Assembly: GCF_001280595.1 (NCBI RefSeq)
Contig: NZ_LITU01000071.1
Span: forward strand, 415-64,414
Origin: Paenibacillus xylanivorans
Lineage (GTDB): Bacteria; Bacillota; Bacilli; Paenibacillales; Paenibacillaceae
DNA length: 64,000 nucleotides
Direction: 5' to 3'
Shown here piece by piece: positions 37,277 through 46,144 of the stretch. Within the stretch, counting starts at the first letter, position 1, and each line of letters opens with the position of its first letter. The translations under genes were made by a program, and so were the position numbers. The notes below the pieces were generated by a model that was not told the DNA's origin, ran no database searches, and saw only the letters and a list, made by a program, of their open reading frames with translations.

Positions 37277-37641
37277 GCAAAATAATTATTGCTGAATGTC
37301 CGTTAAAGATATGCTTCATCGGGCGAAGGGCAATAATGACAAAGATGTTGTCCATTGGACGACGTCTTTTTTTGTTATAAAGGCGGACTTTGATGAAGTT
37401 TGAAAAGAAGAGTTGAAATATGGCGAAATAAAATGCTGTTTTTTAGTATCTTTTTTGTTCGTTTGTTCGTAACAAAACCTTCATTATAGGCATCTGGATT
37501 GAACAACATTGTAACTGGAGCTGTAAACCTTTCCGGAATTGGGTTAATTATAATAAAGAGGTGAGCGTATGGGGCATACGATCAAGTCAGGATACATACG
37601 CAATGACACTCAAATTTGAATTCGAGAGAGGAGTTATATAT
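37277..37641. other. Intergenic region with terminator
   Basis: 365 bp. It holds a terminator at 37341-37373 and a TATAAT at 37549-37554 without a good -35. No coding region is evident; the frame open from 37561 has no ribosome site until 37642. Confidence 0.6.
37341..37373 (+). terminator. Intrinsic terminator after the SIMPL gene
   Basis: Twelve-pair stem AAGATGTTGTCC/GGACGACGTCTT (two G-U pairs), 3-nt loop, seven Ts. Confidence 0.85.
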
Positions 37642-38739
37642 ATGACATCATGGAAAAAATGGACAAGTGCACTATTGGCGGCAGGAATTATTGTGGGGAG
37701 TGGGGCTGTATGGCAGGATAATTCCGTACAGGCGGCTTCGGTATCGACAAAAGTGACAACACCTACGGAGGTAACCCTGAAATCTGGAGGCAAGTCACTT
37801 ACTCAAAAAGGACTTCTGCAAGGTGGCTCTACCTGGGTATCGCTTACCGCAGTGAAGGATGTTGCGGGTGGAAGCTTGAAATATGATGCAAAGGCTAAGG
37901 AGTATGCCTTAACGGCAGCCAATAATACGATGACAATCAGCCTGATTGATGGTTCGCCGAGTGTTAGAATTAACAACTACTACCCACAGGTGGAAGCGAA
38001 GCTGATTAATGGCCGATTGTATATTCCATTCTCTGCAATGAGAGATTATCTGGGTGTTCAGGGCAGCTGGGATGGAAAAGCGAAGACACTGACACTGAGC
38101 AAGGTGAAGCAGAATAGTGTGGCGATTAAGCCGGCAACATTGAAAGTCAGCATCAAGAACGCCGAAGTCGATATTCAATATCCTCAGGTAAGCGGACTGG
38201 CTAGCGATAAAGCAGAAGCGGCCATCAACAAGGTGCTGAAGGATGAAGTGGATGCTTTTGTAGCAGATTTCAAAAAACAAACCAAGGAATTTGGCGACGC
38301 AGCAGCGAACCGCCCATATGCATTTGAGAGCTCTTATGTCGTAACGTACAACGAAAATGGTGTGCTGGGTCTGGTTACTCAGCGTTATGAGGACTATGCT
38401 GGTGCACATGGCATGACGACGCGTTCAGGACACTCCTTCGCCCTTGATTCCGGTAAGGAATTGAGTCTGGATGATGTGATTCAAAACAACAAAACCGTGC
38501 GTGAAACGGTAAGCAAAAAAGTTGGAGATCAGCTTAAAGCTCGTGGTGGTTACCTTGAAGGCTATAAAGGCCTGAATAAGGATCAGGATTTCTATGTGAC
38601 ACCAACAGGTGTGGTTGTATTCTTCCAGTTGTATGAGTACACAGCTTACGCAGAAGGCTTCCCGGAATTCCCGTTCACGTATAAAGAGTTGCTTCCGAAA
38701 GGAACAGAGCCGTTTAGTGGCTTAACAGCAAACAAGTAA
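37642..38739 (+). CDS. Exported stalk-domain protein with DUF3298-type C-terminus
   Basis: A 365-residue secreted protein. Signal peptide (hydrophobic residues ~9-24, cleavage near VQAAS), then a copper-amine-oxidase N-terminal-like stalk domain (about 40-150; NGRLYIPFSAMRDYLGVQGSWD), then a DUF4163/DUF3298 module (about 165-365; YEDYAGAHGMTTRSG and VFFQLYEYTAYAEGFPEFPF) like that of RsiV and PdaC. It probably acts at the cell wall; no enzymatic residues can be assigned. ATG 37642 follows GAGAGAGGAG; the frame is open from 37561. Confidence 0.85.
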   Translation: MTSWKKWTSALLAAGIIVGSGAVWQDNSVQAASVSTKVTTPTEVTLKSGGKSLTQKGLLQGGSTWVSLTAVKDVAGGSLKYDAKAKEYALTAANNTMTISLIDGSPSVRINNYYPQVEAKLINGRLYIPFSAMRDYLGVQGSWDGKAKTLTLSKVKQNSVAIKPATLKVSIKNAEVDIQYPQVSGLASDKAEAAINKVLKDEVDAFVADFKKQTKEFGDAAANRPYAFESSYVVTYNENGVLGLVTQRYEDYAGAHGMTTRSGHSFALDSGKELSLDDVIQNNKTVRETVSKKVGDQLKARGGYLEGYKGLNKDQDFYVTPTGVVVFFQLYEYTAYAEGFPEFPFTYKELLPKGTEPFSGLTANK

Positions 38740-38891
38740 AGTATTAAAATTTCATTTCGTTGAAATGTTGGCTAATAGCGTGTGCTTAATTTGTTAGATG
38801 TGCGTTAGTGTTGGGTTTATTGCTAGCGTAACGCCATGAGAGTTAAGGTGAATCGATTAAAAATATATCATGCACTCATATGTTATCTTCA

Positions 38892-38934
38892 AAAAAAGGA
38901 CGCCCTCGTCATATTGACGAGAGCGTCCTTTTTT
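38892..38934. terminator. Bidirectional terminator between convergent genes
   Basis: A 19-bp nearly perfect stem with A-run on the left and T-run on the right (GGACGCCCTCGTC/GACGAGAGCGTCC core) between the stalk-domain gene and clpP. Confidence 0.9.
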
Positions 38935-38980
38935 CATACAGCCAACTCAAATGGGCGATGCTATTTGAGTTGGCTGTATG
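38935..38980. repeat. Perfect 18-bp inverted repeat beside the terminator
   Basis: Arms CATACAGCCAACTCAAAT (38935-38952) and its exact complement (38963-38980) enclose a 10-nt loop, directly next to the terminator and 30 bp from the clpP stop. No T-run follows on either side, so it is a second, different structure at the clpP 3' end. Confidence 0.75.
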
Positions 38981-39010
38981 GTATATCAACGTAATTGCGT
39001 TCGCCTCGGC

Positions 39011-39607
39011 TTAGATGCCTTGGGAACCTACGTTTTCGATGACTTTATCGATGATACCGTAATCGGCAGCTTCAGCAGCACTCATAAAGTAGTCACGATC
39101 TGTATCTTTCTCGATACGTTCCAGCGGTTGGCCTGAACGTTCAGAAATGATACGGTTCAAGGTGTCACGCATTTTCAGGATGCGACGAGCACGGATTTCG
39201 ATGTCCGAAGCTTGACCTTGAGCACCACCAAGTGGTTGGTGAATCATGATTTCGCTGTTAGGCAATGCAAAACGTTTACCTTTGGCACCCGCGTTCAACA
39301 GGAATGCACCCATGGAAGCCGCCATACCTACACAGATGGTAGATACATCCGGTTTGATGAATTGCATTGTATCGTAAATGGCCATACCGGCTGTAATCGA
39401 TCCGCCTGGGCTATTGATGTATAAGTGAATGTCTTTCTCCGGATCTTCCGCAGCTAGGAACAACATCTGTGCCATGATGGCATTCGCTACAACGTCATTT
39501 ACTTCACTGCCAAGGAAGATGATACGATCCTTCAGCAATCTGGAATAGATGTCATAGGCGCGCTCACCGCGGTTGCTCTGTTCAACGACCATTGGAATAT
39601 AACTCAC
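39011..39607 (-). CDS. clpP: ATP-dependent Clp protease proteolytic subunit
   Basis: Serine peptidase of 198 residues forming the tetradecameric chamber used with ClpC/ClpX. The catalytic triad is in place: Ser98 (GMAASMGAF), His123 (MIHQPLGG), Asp172 (DTDRDYF). The gene has its own promoter overlapped by a CtsR-type operator, consistent with heat and stress control. Confidence 0.98.
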   Translation of the reverse strand: MSYIPMVVEQSNRGERAYDIYSRLLKDRIIFLGSEVNDVVANAIMAQMLFLAAEDPEKDIHLYINSPGGSITAGMAIYDTMQFIKPDVSTICVGMAASMGAFLLNAGAKGKRFALPNSEIMIHQPLGGAQGQASDIEIRARRILKMRDTLNRIISERSGQPLERIEKDTDRDYFMSAAEAADYGIIDKVIENVGSQGI

Positions 39608-39677
39608 GTGAAAAACCTCCTCGGAAATGTAAATGTTAAATTGGTGTTTATATATAAACTGTTACCGTATTACCCAC

Positions 39678-39706
39678 ATCATAAACAATTTCAAACAAAA
39701 AGTCAA
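39678..39706 (-). promoter_or_regulatory. Predicted sigma-A promoter of clpP
   Basis: On the minus strand: TTGACT (39701-39706), 17-bp spacer, TATGAT (39678-39683), about 70 bp before the start codon. Confidence 0.8.
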
Positions 39707-39717
39707 AGAAAGTCAAA
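39701..39717 (+). promoter_or_regulatory. CtsR operator of clpP
   Basis: Direct heptad repeat AGTCAAA-GAA-AGTCAAA, an exact fit to the CtsR consensus RGTCAAA-NAN-RGTCAAA, covering the -35 box of the clpP promoter. CtsR binding would block transcription until stress. Confidence 0.88.
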
Positions 39718-39724
39718 CTAAGTT

Positions 39725-39750
39725 TAAAAAAAAGAAACCTATTCGGTTTC
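39725..39750 (-). terminator. Intrinsic terminator of the tRNA-Arg gene
   Basis: On the minus strand GAAACC, 5-nt loop, GGTTTC, then eight Ts; 35 bp after the tRNA 3' end. Confidence 0.75.
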
Positions 39751-39785
39751 ATTGGTTAAAAGGGTTATGAGCTACTAATTAAGAA

Positions 39786-39860
39786 TGGCGCGCCCGCCAA
39801 GAATCGAACTTGGATCTCAGGCTTCGGAGGCCTACGTCATATCCATTGGACCACGGGCGC
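39786..39860 (-). tRNA. tRNA-Arg (anticodon CCG)
   Basis: Minus-strand cloverleaf with acceptor stem GCGCCCG/CGGGCGC, anticodon stem TAGGC/GCCTG enclosing loop CTCCGAA (anticodon CCG, codon CGG), T stem CCAAG/CTTGG with TTCGATT loop, and encoded CCA. The D stem (GTCC/TGAC) is imperfect. Confidence 0.95.
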
Positions 39861-39937
39861 ACATTGATATTGCTGCAAATAAAGTTGCACGAAAGCATAT
39901 AAGAAATATAAGTTTCAGATATGTGACAGCAATAATG

Positions 39938-39966
39938 ATTATAGCTCATGAGTAATTTAATTGCAA
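39938..39966 (-). promoter_or_regulatory. Predicted promoter of tRNA-Arg
   Basis: On the minus strand TTGCAA (39961-39966), 17-bp spacer, TATAAT (39938-39943), about 70 nt before the tRNA 5' end. Confidence 0.7.
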
Positions 39967-40228
39967 GCAGATGCTCGCTGTTTTGGTTTGGATTACTCAG
40001 AAATGGATCATGATGAAGATAAGTGGATAAAGAGCGCAAATAGGTAAATGCTAAAAGAGGTTTTGGACATGCCATATGAAAAACAAAAGCGGGCAATATG
40101 TAGATGAGATTTTCACTTTCCTTCTATATATGGTATCGAAGAGCTTGTTCTTGATCATGGGAGTTTAACATTGTGAAAATAGGCGCGTACTAACGCCTGA
40201 AACGTGTCGAATTAAGGCTTCGAAACAC

Positions 40229-40257
40229 TTGCATGTCGCGTCAGTTTTAGGTAGAAT
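40229..40257 (+). promoter_or_regulatory. Predicted promoter of the cggR-gap operon
   Basis: TTGCAT, 17-bp spacer, TAGAAT; the expected transcription start falls at the left edge of the CggR operator. Confidence 0.7.
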
Positions 40258-40262
40258 AGACG

Positions 40263-40298
40263 TGGGACTTAAAAAGTTAACCCGGGACGTTTTAGGGC
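40263..40298 (+). promoter_or_regulatory. CggR operator
   Basis: Two direct copies of [T/C]GGGAC start exactly 20 bp apart (40263 and 40283), the spacing of the B. subtilis CggR operator (CGGGAC-N6-TGTC-N4, repeated). The TGTC parts are degenerate (AGTT, GGGC). It lies immediately after the promoter, so bound CggR would obstruct transcription until fructose 1,6-bisphosphate accumulates. Confidence 0.75.
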
Positions 40299-40341
40299 CA
40301 TGAAAGAAGCTTGGAACGAGAAGCTTGCGGGAGTGGAAAGC

Positions 40342-41367
40342 ATGCGAACGATTTTAGAAGTGCAAAAGCAGCTTCTGCCTGATCTCATGGATGTCTTGAA
40401 GAAGAGGTATACGATTCTGCATCAGATCATGTTATCGGATGTGATCGGACGAAGAACGTTAGCTAATTCCATGCAGATGACCGAGCGGGTTCTGAGGGCT
40501 GAGACCGATTTGTTAAAGGCTCAGGGACTTATTGAAATTGACAGTGCAGGGATGAAGATCAGCGAGGCAGGGCATGAATTGCTGCAGCAGTTAGAACCCG
40601 TCGCCAAAGAACTGTTTGGATTATCCGAACTGGAAGAGCACATCAAGCAAGCCTACGGTCTGCAAAAGGTAGTTGTGGTTCCCGGTGATTCGGACGTTTC
40701 TCCATTTGCCAAACGGGAACTGGGCAGAGCTGGAGCGAAGGCTCTGGGTAATATTATGAGTGACAACGACGTTGTCGCTGTTACTGGTGGTTCAACAACA
40801 GCTGGAGTTGCAGAGCAACTGACTCCGCCAACATCGCTGAAAGGTGTCTGGTTCGTACCGGCACGCGGCGGGCTGGGAGAAAGCCTTGAAATTCAAGCCA
40901 ATACGATTGCATCCACGATGGCAAAGCGGGTAGGAGCCCAATACAAACTCCTGCATGTACCGGATTTGCTTAGTGATCACGCCTACGAATCACTAATCAT
41001 GGACCCGAGTGTCCAGGAGATTTTGCAGCTGATTAGGCAATCGCGAATCGTCATTCATGGAATCGGTGATGCCGTAGAGATGGCGCGGCGACGCAAGCTT
41101 GCACCTGAGATTATAAATGAACTTCAGGAGCAAGGGGCCGTATCTGAATCCTTCGGTTATTACTTTAATGATCAGGGTGAGGTGGTACATACCATGCTTA
41201 CGCTGGGCATGCGACTTCAGGATATTGAACGGACCGATGTTGTGATTGGGATTGCAGGTGGCAAAAGCAAGGCTGCTGCCATACATTCCGTTCTGCGATT
41301 TGGTCAGGAAGATATTCTGATTATTGATGAGGCTGCTGCCGAAGTCATCGTTGCCGAAATGGAATAA
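40342..41367 (+). CDS. cggR: Central glycolytic genes regulator CggR (SorC family)
   Basis: Repressor of the gap operon, released by fructose 1,6-bisphosphate. The 341-residue product (B. subtilis: 340) starts MRTILEVQKQLLPDL, aligning with the B. subtilis N-terminus, followed by a winged helix (IGRRTLANSMQMTERVLRAE) and a sugar-phosphate-binding SorC domain (AVTGGSTTAGVAEQL, VIGIAGGKSKAAAI). An in-frame ATG at 40300 would add 14 residues but overlaps the operator and has its AGGG only 2 nt away, so 40342 is preferred. Confidence 0.94.
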   Translation: MRTILEVQKQLLPDLMDVLKKRYTILHQIMLSDVIGRRTLANSMQMTERVLRAETDLLKAQGLIEIDSAGMKISEAGHELLQQLEPVAKELFGLSELEEHIKQAYGLQKVVVVPGDSDVSPFAKRELGRAGAKALGNIMSDNDVVAVTGGSTTAGVAEQLTPPTSLKGVWFVPARGGLGESLEIQANTIASTMAKRVGAQYKLLHVPDLLSDHAYESLIMDPSVQEILQLIRQSRIVIHGIGDAVEMARRRKLAPEIINELQEQGAVSESFGYYFNDQGEVVHTMLTLGMRLQDIERTDVVIGIAGGKSKAAAIHSVLRFGQEDILIIDEAAAEVIVAEME

Positions 41368-41475
41368 GGCTTTATTTTGCACCACAATCATTGTTGTCTT
41401 GACGGACTTCACCGTCTGTCTTGAATATATAAGTTTCATAAAAAAAATTAATCAAAACTTGGGAGGAACTTACTC

Positions 41476-42483
41476 ATGATTAAAGTAGGTATTAACGGTT
41501 TTGGACGTATTGGACGCTTGGCATTCCGCCGTATTCAAAATGTAGCAGGCATCGAGGTAGTAGCAATCAACGACTTGACTGACGCTAAAATGCTGGCTCA
41601 TTTGCTCAAATATGATACAACTCAAGGTCGCTTCGATGGCGATGTTGAAGTACACGATGGCTTCTTCAAAGTGAATGGCAAAGAAGTTAAAGTATTGGCT
41701 AACCGTAACCCAGAAGAACTTCCTTGGGGCGACCTGGGCGTAGATATCGTTCTGGAATGTACTGGTTTCTTCACAACTAAAGAAGCAGCTGAGAAACACT
41801 TGAAAGGCGGAGCTAAGAAAGTTGTTATTTCCGCACCAGCTACTGGCGACATGAAAACCATCGTTTACAACGTAAACCATGAAATCCTCGACGGTACTGA
41901 AACTGTAATCTCCGGCGCATCTTGCACAACGAACTGCCTGGCACCTATGGCAAAAACGCTGCAAGACAAATTCGGAATCGTTCAAGGCTTGATGACTACA
42001 ATTCACGCTTATACTGGCGACCAAAACACGTTGGATGCTCCACACCCTAAAGGTGACTTCCGTCGTGCTCGCGCAGCAGCTGAAAACATCATCCCTAACA
42101 CAACTGGTGCTGCTAAAGCAATCGGTCTGGTTATTCCAGAACTACAAGGAATCCTCGACGGTGCAGCTCAACGTGTACCAGTAGCTACTGGTTCCCTGAC
42201 TGAGCTCGTAACTGTTCTGAACAAAAAAGTAACTGCTGAAGAAGTTAACGCAGCTATGAAAGAAGCTTCCGATCCACAAACTTTCGGATACACTGAAGAC
42301 GAAATCGTATCTTCTGATATCCAAGGTATCACTTTCGGTTCCTTGTTTGATGCAACTCAAACTAAAGTTCTGACTGTTGGCGACCAACAATTGGTTAAAA
42401 CTGTAGCTTGGTATGACAATGAAATGTCCTACACTGCTCAACTGGTTCGCACTTTGGAGCACTTTGCAAAAATGATCAAGTAA
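41476..42483 (+). CDS. gap: Glyceraldehyde-3-phosphate dehydrogenase, NAD-dependent
   Basis: Glycolytic enzyme of 335 residues. Rossmann motif NGFGRIGR, Asp at residue 33 (INDLTD) favouring NAD, catalytic Cys150 in SGASCTTNCLAPM, and WYDNEMSY near the end. Codon use is strongly biased, as expected for a very highly expressed gene. Strong GGGAGGAA before ATG 41476. Confidence 0.98.
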   Translation: MIKVGINGFGRIGRLAFRRIQNVAGIEVVAINDLTDAKMLAHLLKYDTTQGRFDGDVEVHDGFFKVNGKEVKVLANRNPEELPWGDLGVDIVLECTGFFTTKEAAEKHLKGGAKKVVISAPATGDMKTIVYNVNHEILDGTETVISGASCTTNCLAPMAKTLQDKFGIVQGLMTTIHAYTGDQNTLDAPHPKGDFRRARAAAENIIPNTTGAAKAIGLVIPELQGILDGAAQRVPVATGSLTELVTVLNKKVTAEEVNAAMKEASDPQTFGYTEDEIVSSDIQGITFGSLFDATQTKVLTVGDQQLVKTVAWYDNEMSYTAQLVRTLEHFAKMIK

Positions 42484-42498
42484 TATCTGCAACAACAT

Positions 42499-42530
42499 AG
42501 AGCGGAAACAGATGCTATTGTTTCCGCTCT
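42499..42530 (+). terminator. Hairpin between gap and pgk
   Basis: Perfect 12-bp stem AGAGCGGAAACA/TGTTTCCGCTCT with 8-nt loop, followed by TTATATAT rather than a T-run. It may be a leaky terminator or a stabilising end left by mRNA processing, so that gap exceeds the downstream genes in expression. Confidence 0.6.
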
Positions 42531-42632
42531 TTATATATCAACATTTTGCAAATTTCTCAAAAACACCAGGATTGACAAGGGATTTTAGCTCTTGATTGAT
42601 CCACCAAATACATGGGTGCGGAGGAAATACAG

Positions 42633-43814
42633 ATGAACAAAAAAAGTGTACGCGATATCGAATTGACAGGAAAACGGGTATTTGTCCGTGTAGATTTTAA
42701 TGTGCCGCTCGAAGATGGTAAAATTACAGATGACAAACGTATTCGTGCAACGCTTCCTACGATTAACTTCTTGATCGAAAAAGGCGCTAAAGTCATTTTG
42801 GCAAGTCACATGGGTCGTCCAAACGGCGAAGTGGTTGAATCCTTGCGTTTGACTCCAGCAGCTGAGCGTTTGTCTGAATTGCTTGGTAAAACAGTTGTTA
42901 AAGCTGACGATTCCGTTGGTGACGCTGTTAAAGCTCAAATCGCTGAACTGAACAACGGCGATGTATTGTTGCTTGAAAACGTTCGTTTCCACGCAGGCGA
43001 AGAGAAAAACGATCCGGAATTGGCAAAACAATTTGCTGAACTGGCTGACGTATTTGTTAACGATGCATTCGGCGCGGCTCACAGAGCACACGCATCGACA
43101 GAAGGTATCGCTCACCTGTTGCCAGCAGTATCCGGTCTGTTGATGGAGAAAGAACTTGAAGTGTTGGGCAAAGCAATCTCCAACCCTGAGCGTCCTTTCA
43201 CAGCAATCATCGGTGGGTCCAAAGTTAAGGACAAAATCGATGTAATCGACAACCTGCTGAACATTGCAGACAACGTTATCATCGGTGGCGGTCTGACTTA
43301 CACGTTCCTCAAAGCACAAGGACATGAAATTGGACAATCCCTGTTGGATGATTCCAAACTGGACGTTGCTCTTGGTTTCATCGAAAAAGCGAAAAAACTG
43401 GGCAAAAACTTCTACCTGCCGGTAGATATCGTAGTATCTGACGATTTCAGTGCGAAAGCAAACACACAAATCGTTGACATCGACGGCATCCCAGCAGATT
43501 GGGAAGGCATCGACATTGGTCCTAAAACACGTGAGATCTACGCTGACGTGATCAAAAACTCCAAACTGGTTGTATGGAACGGACCAATGGGTGTATTCGA
43601 AATCGAACCATTCTCGCATGGTACTCGTGCAGTAGCAGAAGCTTGCGCAGAGACAGAAGCTTACACTGTAATTGGTGGTGGTGACTCCGCAGCAGCAGCT
43701 GAGAAGTTCAAATTGGCTGACAAAATGAACCACATCTCTACAGGTGGCGGTGCATCGCTCGAGTTCATGGAAGGTAAAGTACTTCCAGGCGTAGTGGCAT
43801 TGAACGACAAGTAA
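42633..43814 (+). CDS. pgk: Phosphoglycerate kinase
   Basis: Transfers phosphate from 1,3-bisphosphoglycerate to ADP. The 393-residue protein has the N-terminal signature KRVFVRVDFNVPLEDGKI, ASHMGRPNGE, and C-terminal WNGPMGVFE and GGGDSAAA nucleotide/substrate loops. ATG 42633 with GGAGGAAA upstream; the in-frame codon at 42612 lies before that site. A TTGACA at 42572-42577 suggests an internal promoter, but no good -10 follows. Confidence 0.97.
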   Translation: MNKKSVRDIELTGKRVFVRVDFNVPLEDGKITDDKRIRATLPTINFLIEKGAKVILASHMGRPNGEVVESLRLTPAAERLSELLGKTVVKADDSVGDAVKAQIAELNNGDVLLLENVRFHAGEEKNDPELAKQFAELADVFVNDAFGAAHRAHASTEGIAHLLPAVSGLLMEKELEVLGKAISNPERPFTAIIGGSKVKDKIDVIDNLLNIADNVIIGGGLTYTFLKAQGHEIGQSLLDDSKLDVALGFIEKAKKLGKNFYLPVDIVVSDDFSAKANTQIVDIDGIPADWEGIDIGPKTREIYADVIKNSKLVVWNGPMGVFEIEPFSHGTRAVAEACAETEAYTVIGGGDSAAAAEKFKLADKMNHISTGGGASLEFMEGKVLPGVVALNDK

Positions 43815-43847
43815 GTTTTAGTCTATAGCATGAAGGAGTTGAAACCC

Positions 43848-44600
43848 ATGAGAACACCGATTATCGCAGGTAACTGGAAAATGTTCAAAACGGTTTCCGA
43901 ATCCAATGACTTCATTCAGGAAGTTAAAGGAAAAGCGGAAGTTGAAGGCGTGGAGACTGTAATCTGCGCACCGTTTACAAATCTGCCATCCCTGGTAGAA
44001 GCCGTTAAAGGCACAAACATCAAAATTGGTGCACAAAATCTCCATTTTGAAGACAATGGTGCATTCACAGGTGAAATCAGCGGCGTAATGCTGAAAGACC
44101 TGGGTGTGGATTACGTCATTATTGGTCACTCGGAGCGCCGTCAATATTTTGCGGAAACCGATGAGACTGTCAATAAAAAACTGCATGCAGCATTCCGTCA
44201 CGGATTAACTCCAATCTTCTGCCTTGGTGAAACGCTTGAAGAGCGCGAAGCCAATCAGACGAAAGACGTATGCAAAGTGCAAACAGAAGCGGCTTTGGCA
44301 GGTCTGTCCGCAGAGCAAGCGGCACAGGTTGTTATCGCTTATGAGCCAATCTGGGCGATTGGTACTGGCAAATCCTCCACTTCCCAAGATGCGAATGAAG
44401 TTATTGCTTACATCCGTACGCTGGTGAAGGATCTGTACAACGACCAGGTTGCTAATGCAGTTCGTATCCAATACGGCGGCAGTGTTAAACCGGAGAACGT
44501 AACAGAATACCTCGGACAAAGCGACATCGACGGCGCACTTGTTGGCGGTGCCAGCTTGCAGCCGGCTTCGTTCATCGCGCTTGTTGAGGGGGCGAAGTAA
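43848..44600 (+). CDS. tpiA: Triosephosphate isomerase
   Basis: TIM-barrel enzyme of 250 residues interconverting dihydroxyacetone phosphate and glyceraldehyde 3-phosphate. Catalytic Lys in AGNWKMF, His in IIGHSERRQYF, Glu in AYEPIWAIGTGK. ATG 43848 follows AAGGAG (43832-43837). Its stop overlaps the gpmI start by one base. Confidence 0.98.
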   Translation: MRTPIIAGNWKMFKTVSESNDFIQEVKGKAEVEGVETVICAPFTNLPSLVEAVKGTNIKIGAQNLHFEDNGAFTGEISGVMLKDLGVDYVIIGHSERRQYFAETDETVNKKLHAAFRHGLTPIFCLGETLEEREANQTKDVCKVQTEAALAGLSAEQAAQVVIAYEPIWAIGTGKSSTSQDANEVIAYIRTLVKDLYNDQVANAVRIQYGGSVKPENVTEYLGQSDIDGALVGGASLQPASFIALVEGAK

Positions 44601-46144
44601 TGACAGCTCCAAAACCTGTAGCACTGATCATTATGGATGGCTTTGGTCTTCGGAACACGGTGGAAGGCAACGCAGTAGCGCAAGCCAAAAAACCGAACTA
44701 TGACCGTTTTATGAGCCAATTCCCACAAACAACCCTCACTGCTTGCGGTGAAGCTGTAGGTTTGCCTGAAGGGCAAATGGGGAACTCCGAGGTAGGTCAC
44801 CTGAACATTGGTGCCGGCCGGATCGTATACCAGGATTTGACTCGAATCTCCAAGTCGATTCGTGACGGTGAGTTTTATGACAATGAAACACTCGTCAAAG
44901 CCGTTCGCGAAGCAAAACAAAGTGGTAAAAAGCTTCATCTGTATGGATTGTTGTCCGATGGCGGCGTACATAGTCACATCGACCACCTGTTCGCTATGCT
45001 GGATCTTGCCAAAAAAGAAGGAATGAACGATGTATACATTCATGCCTTCATGGATGGCCGTGATGTTATGCCAGATAGCGGTAGAGAATTCATGCAGAAG
45101 CTGATTGCCAAAATTGAAGAAGTCGGTGTAGGACAAATCGCAACGGTTCAAGGTCGCTACTATGCGATGGACCGTGACAAACGTTGGGAACGTGTTGAGA
45201 AATCATATCGTGCCATCGTTTATGGTGATGGACCAAAATACACTGACCCACTAAGAGCGGTTGAAGAATCGTATGAAAAATCCGTATTTGACGAATTCGT
45301 TGAACCAACGGTTATCGTTAAAGCGGATGGCCAGCCGGTAGGTTTGGTGGAGAGCGGCGATTCCGTCATTTTCCTCAACTTCCGTCCTGACCGTGCAATC
45401 CAACTGTCGCAAGTATTCACGAACCAGGATTTTCGTGGTTTCGACCGTGGTCCGAAGTTCCCTGTGGGCTTGCATTTCGTGTGCCTGACGCTGTTCAGCG
45501 AGACGGTTGAAGGTTATGTGGCTTACTCGCCGAAGAACCTCGACAACACGCTGGGTGAAGTTTTGGTTCAGAACAACAAGAAGCAGCTGCGTATTGCAGA
45601 AACTGAAAAATATCCACACGTTACTTTCTTCTTCAGTGGCGGCCGTGATGTAGAGCTTCCAGGCGAAACACGCGTGCTGATCAACTCACCAAAAGTTGCA
45701 ACGTATGATCTGCAGCCTGAGATGAGTGCCTATGAAGTGGCTGATGCTTGTGTGCGTGAGATTGAAGCAGATAAACATGATGCCATCATCCTGAACTTTG
45801 CCAATCCGGACATGGTTGGACACTCCGGTATGCTGGAGCCTACCATCAAGGCAGTTGAAGTGACAGATGAATGTATGGGACGTGTAGTAGATGCTGTTCT
45901 TGCTAAAGGCGGCGTAGTCCTGATTACAGCTGACCACGGTAACGCAGATATGGTGTTCGATGAGAAGGGACGTCCGTTCACAGCTCATACTACGAACCCG
46001 GTTCCATTCATCGTTACAGATGCTAATGTTACTCTGCGCGAAGGTGCAATCCTGGCGGATATCGCCCCAACGATTCTTGACCTGATGCAATTGCCTAAAC
46101 CGGATGAAATGACAGGTACATCTGTCATCGCTACCCGCAAATAA
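44600..46144 (+). CDS. gpmI: 2,3-bisphosphoglycerate-independent phosphoglycerate mutase
   Basis: Manganese-dependent mutase of 514 residues from the alkaline phosphatase superfamily. Metal and nucleophile motifs are visible: IIMDGFG, the phospho-Ser in GNSEVGHLNIGAGR, HSHIDHLF, NFRPDRA, NPDMVGHSG and TADHGNAD. Start overlaps the tpiA stop (TAATG), so expression is coupled. Confidence 0.98.
   Translation: MTAPKPVALIIMDGFGLRNTVEGNAVAQAKKPNYDRFMSQFPQTTLTACGEAVGLPEGQMGNSEVGHLNIGAGRIVYQDLTRISKSIRDGEFYDNETLVKAVREAKQSGKKLHLYGLLSDGGVHSHIDHLFAMLDLAKKEGMNDVYIHAFMDGRDVMPDSGREFMQKLIAKIEEVGVGQIATVQGRYYAMDRDKRWERVEKSYRAIVYGDGPKYTDPLRAVEESYEKSVFDEFVEPTVIVKADGQPVGLVESGDSVIFLNFRPDRAIQLSQVFTNQDFRGFDRGPKFPVGLHFVCLTLFSETVEGYVAYSPKNLDNTLGEVLVQNNKKQLRIAETEKYPHVTFFFSGGRDVELPGETRVLINSPKVATYDLQPEMSAYEVADACVREIEADKHDAIILNFANPDMVGHSGMLEPTIKAVEVTDECMGRVVDAVLAKGGVVLITADHGNADMVFDEKGRPFTAHTTNPVPFIVTDANVTLREGAILADIAPTILDLMQLPKPDEMTGTSVIATRK

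Larger units (their letters stand above)
39861..40341. other. Divergent intergenic region between tRNA-Arg and cggR
   Basis: About 480 bp. It contains the tRNA promoter (minus) and the cggR promoter plus operator (plus). The stretch 39970-40225 shows no gene or clear signal. Confidence 0.65.

Noticed and set aside
42572..42600. Internal pgk promoter
   Set aside because: A perfect TTGACA is present but no acceptable -10 lies 16-18 bp downstream.
42585..43733. 382-codon minus-strand frame inside pgk
   Set aside because: Shadow produced by the strong codon bias of pgk; Cys/Phe-rich translation with no plausible domain.
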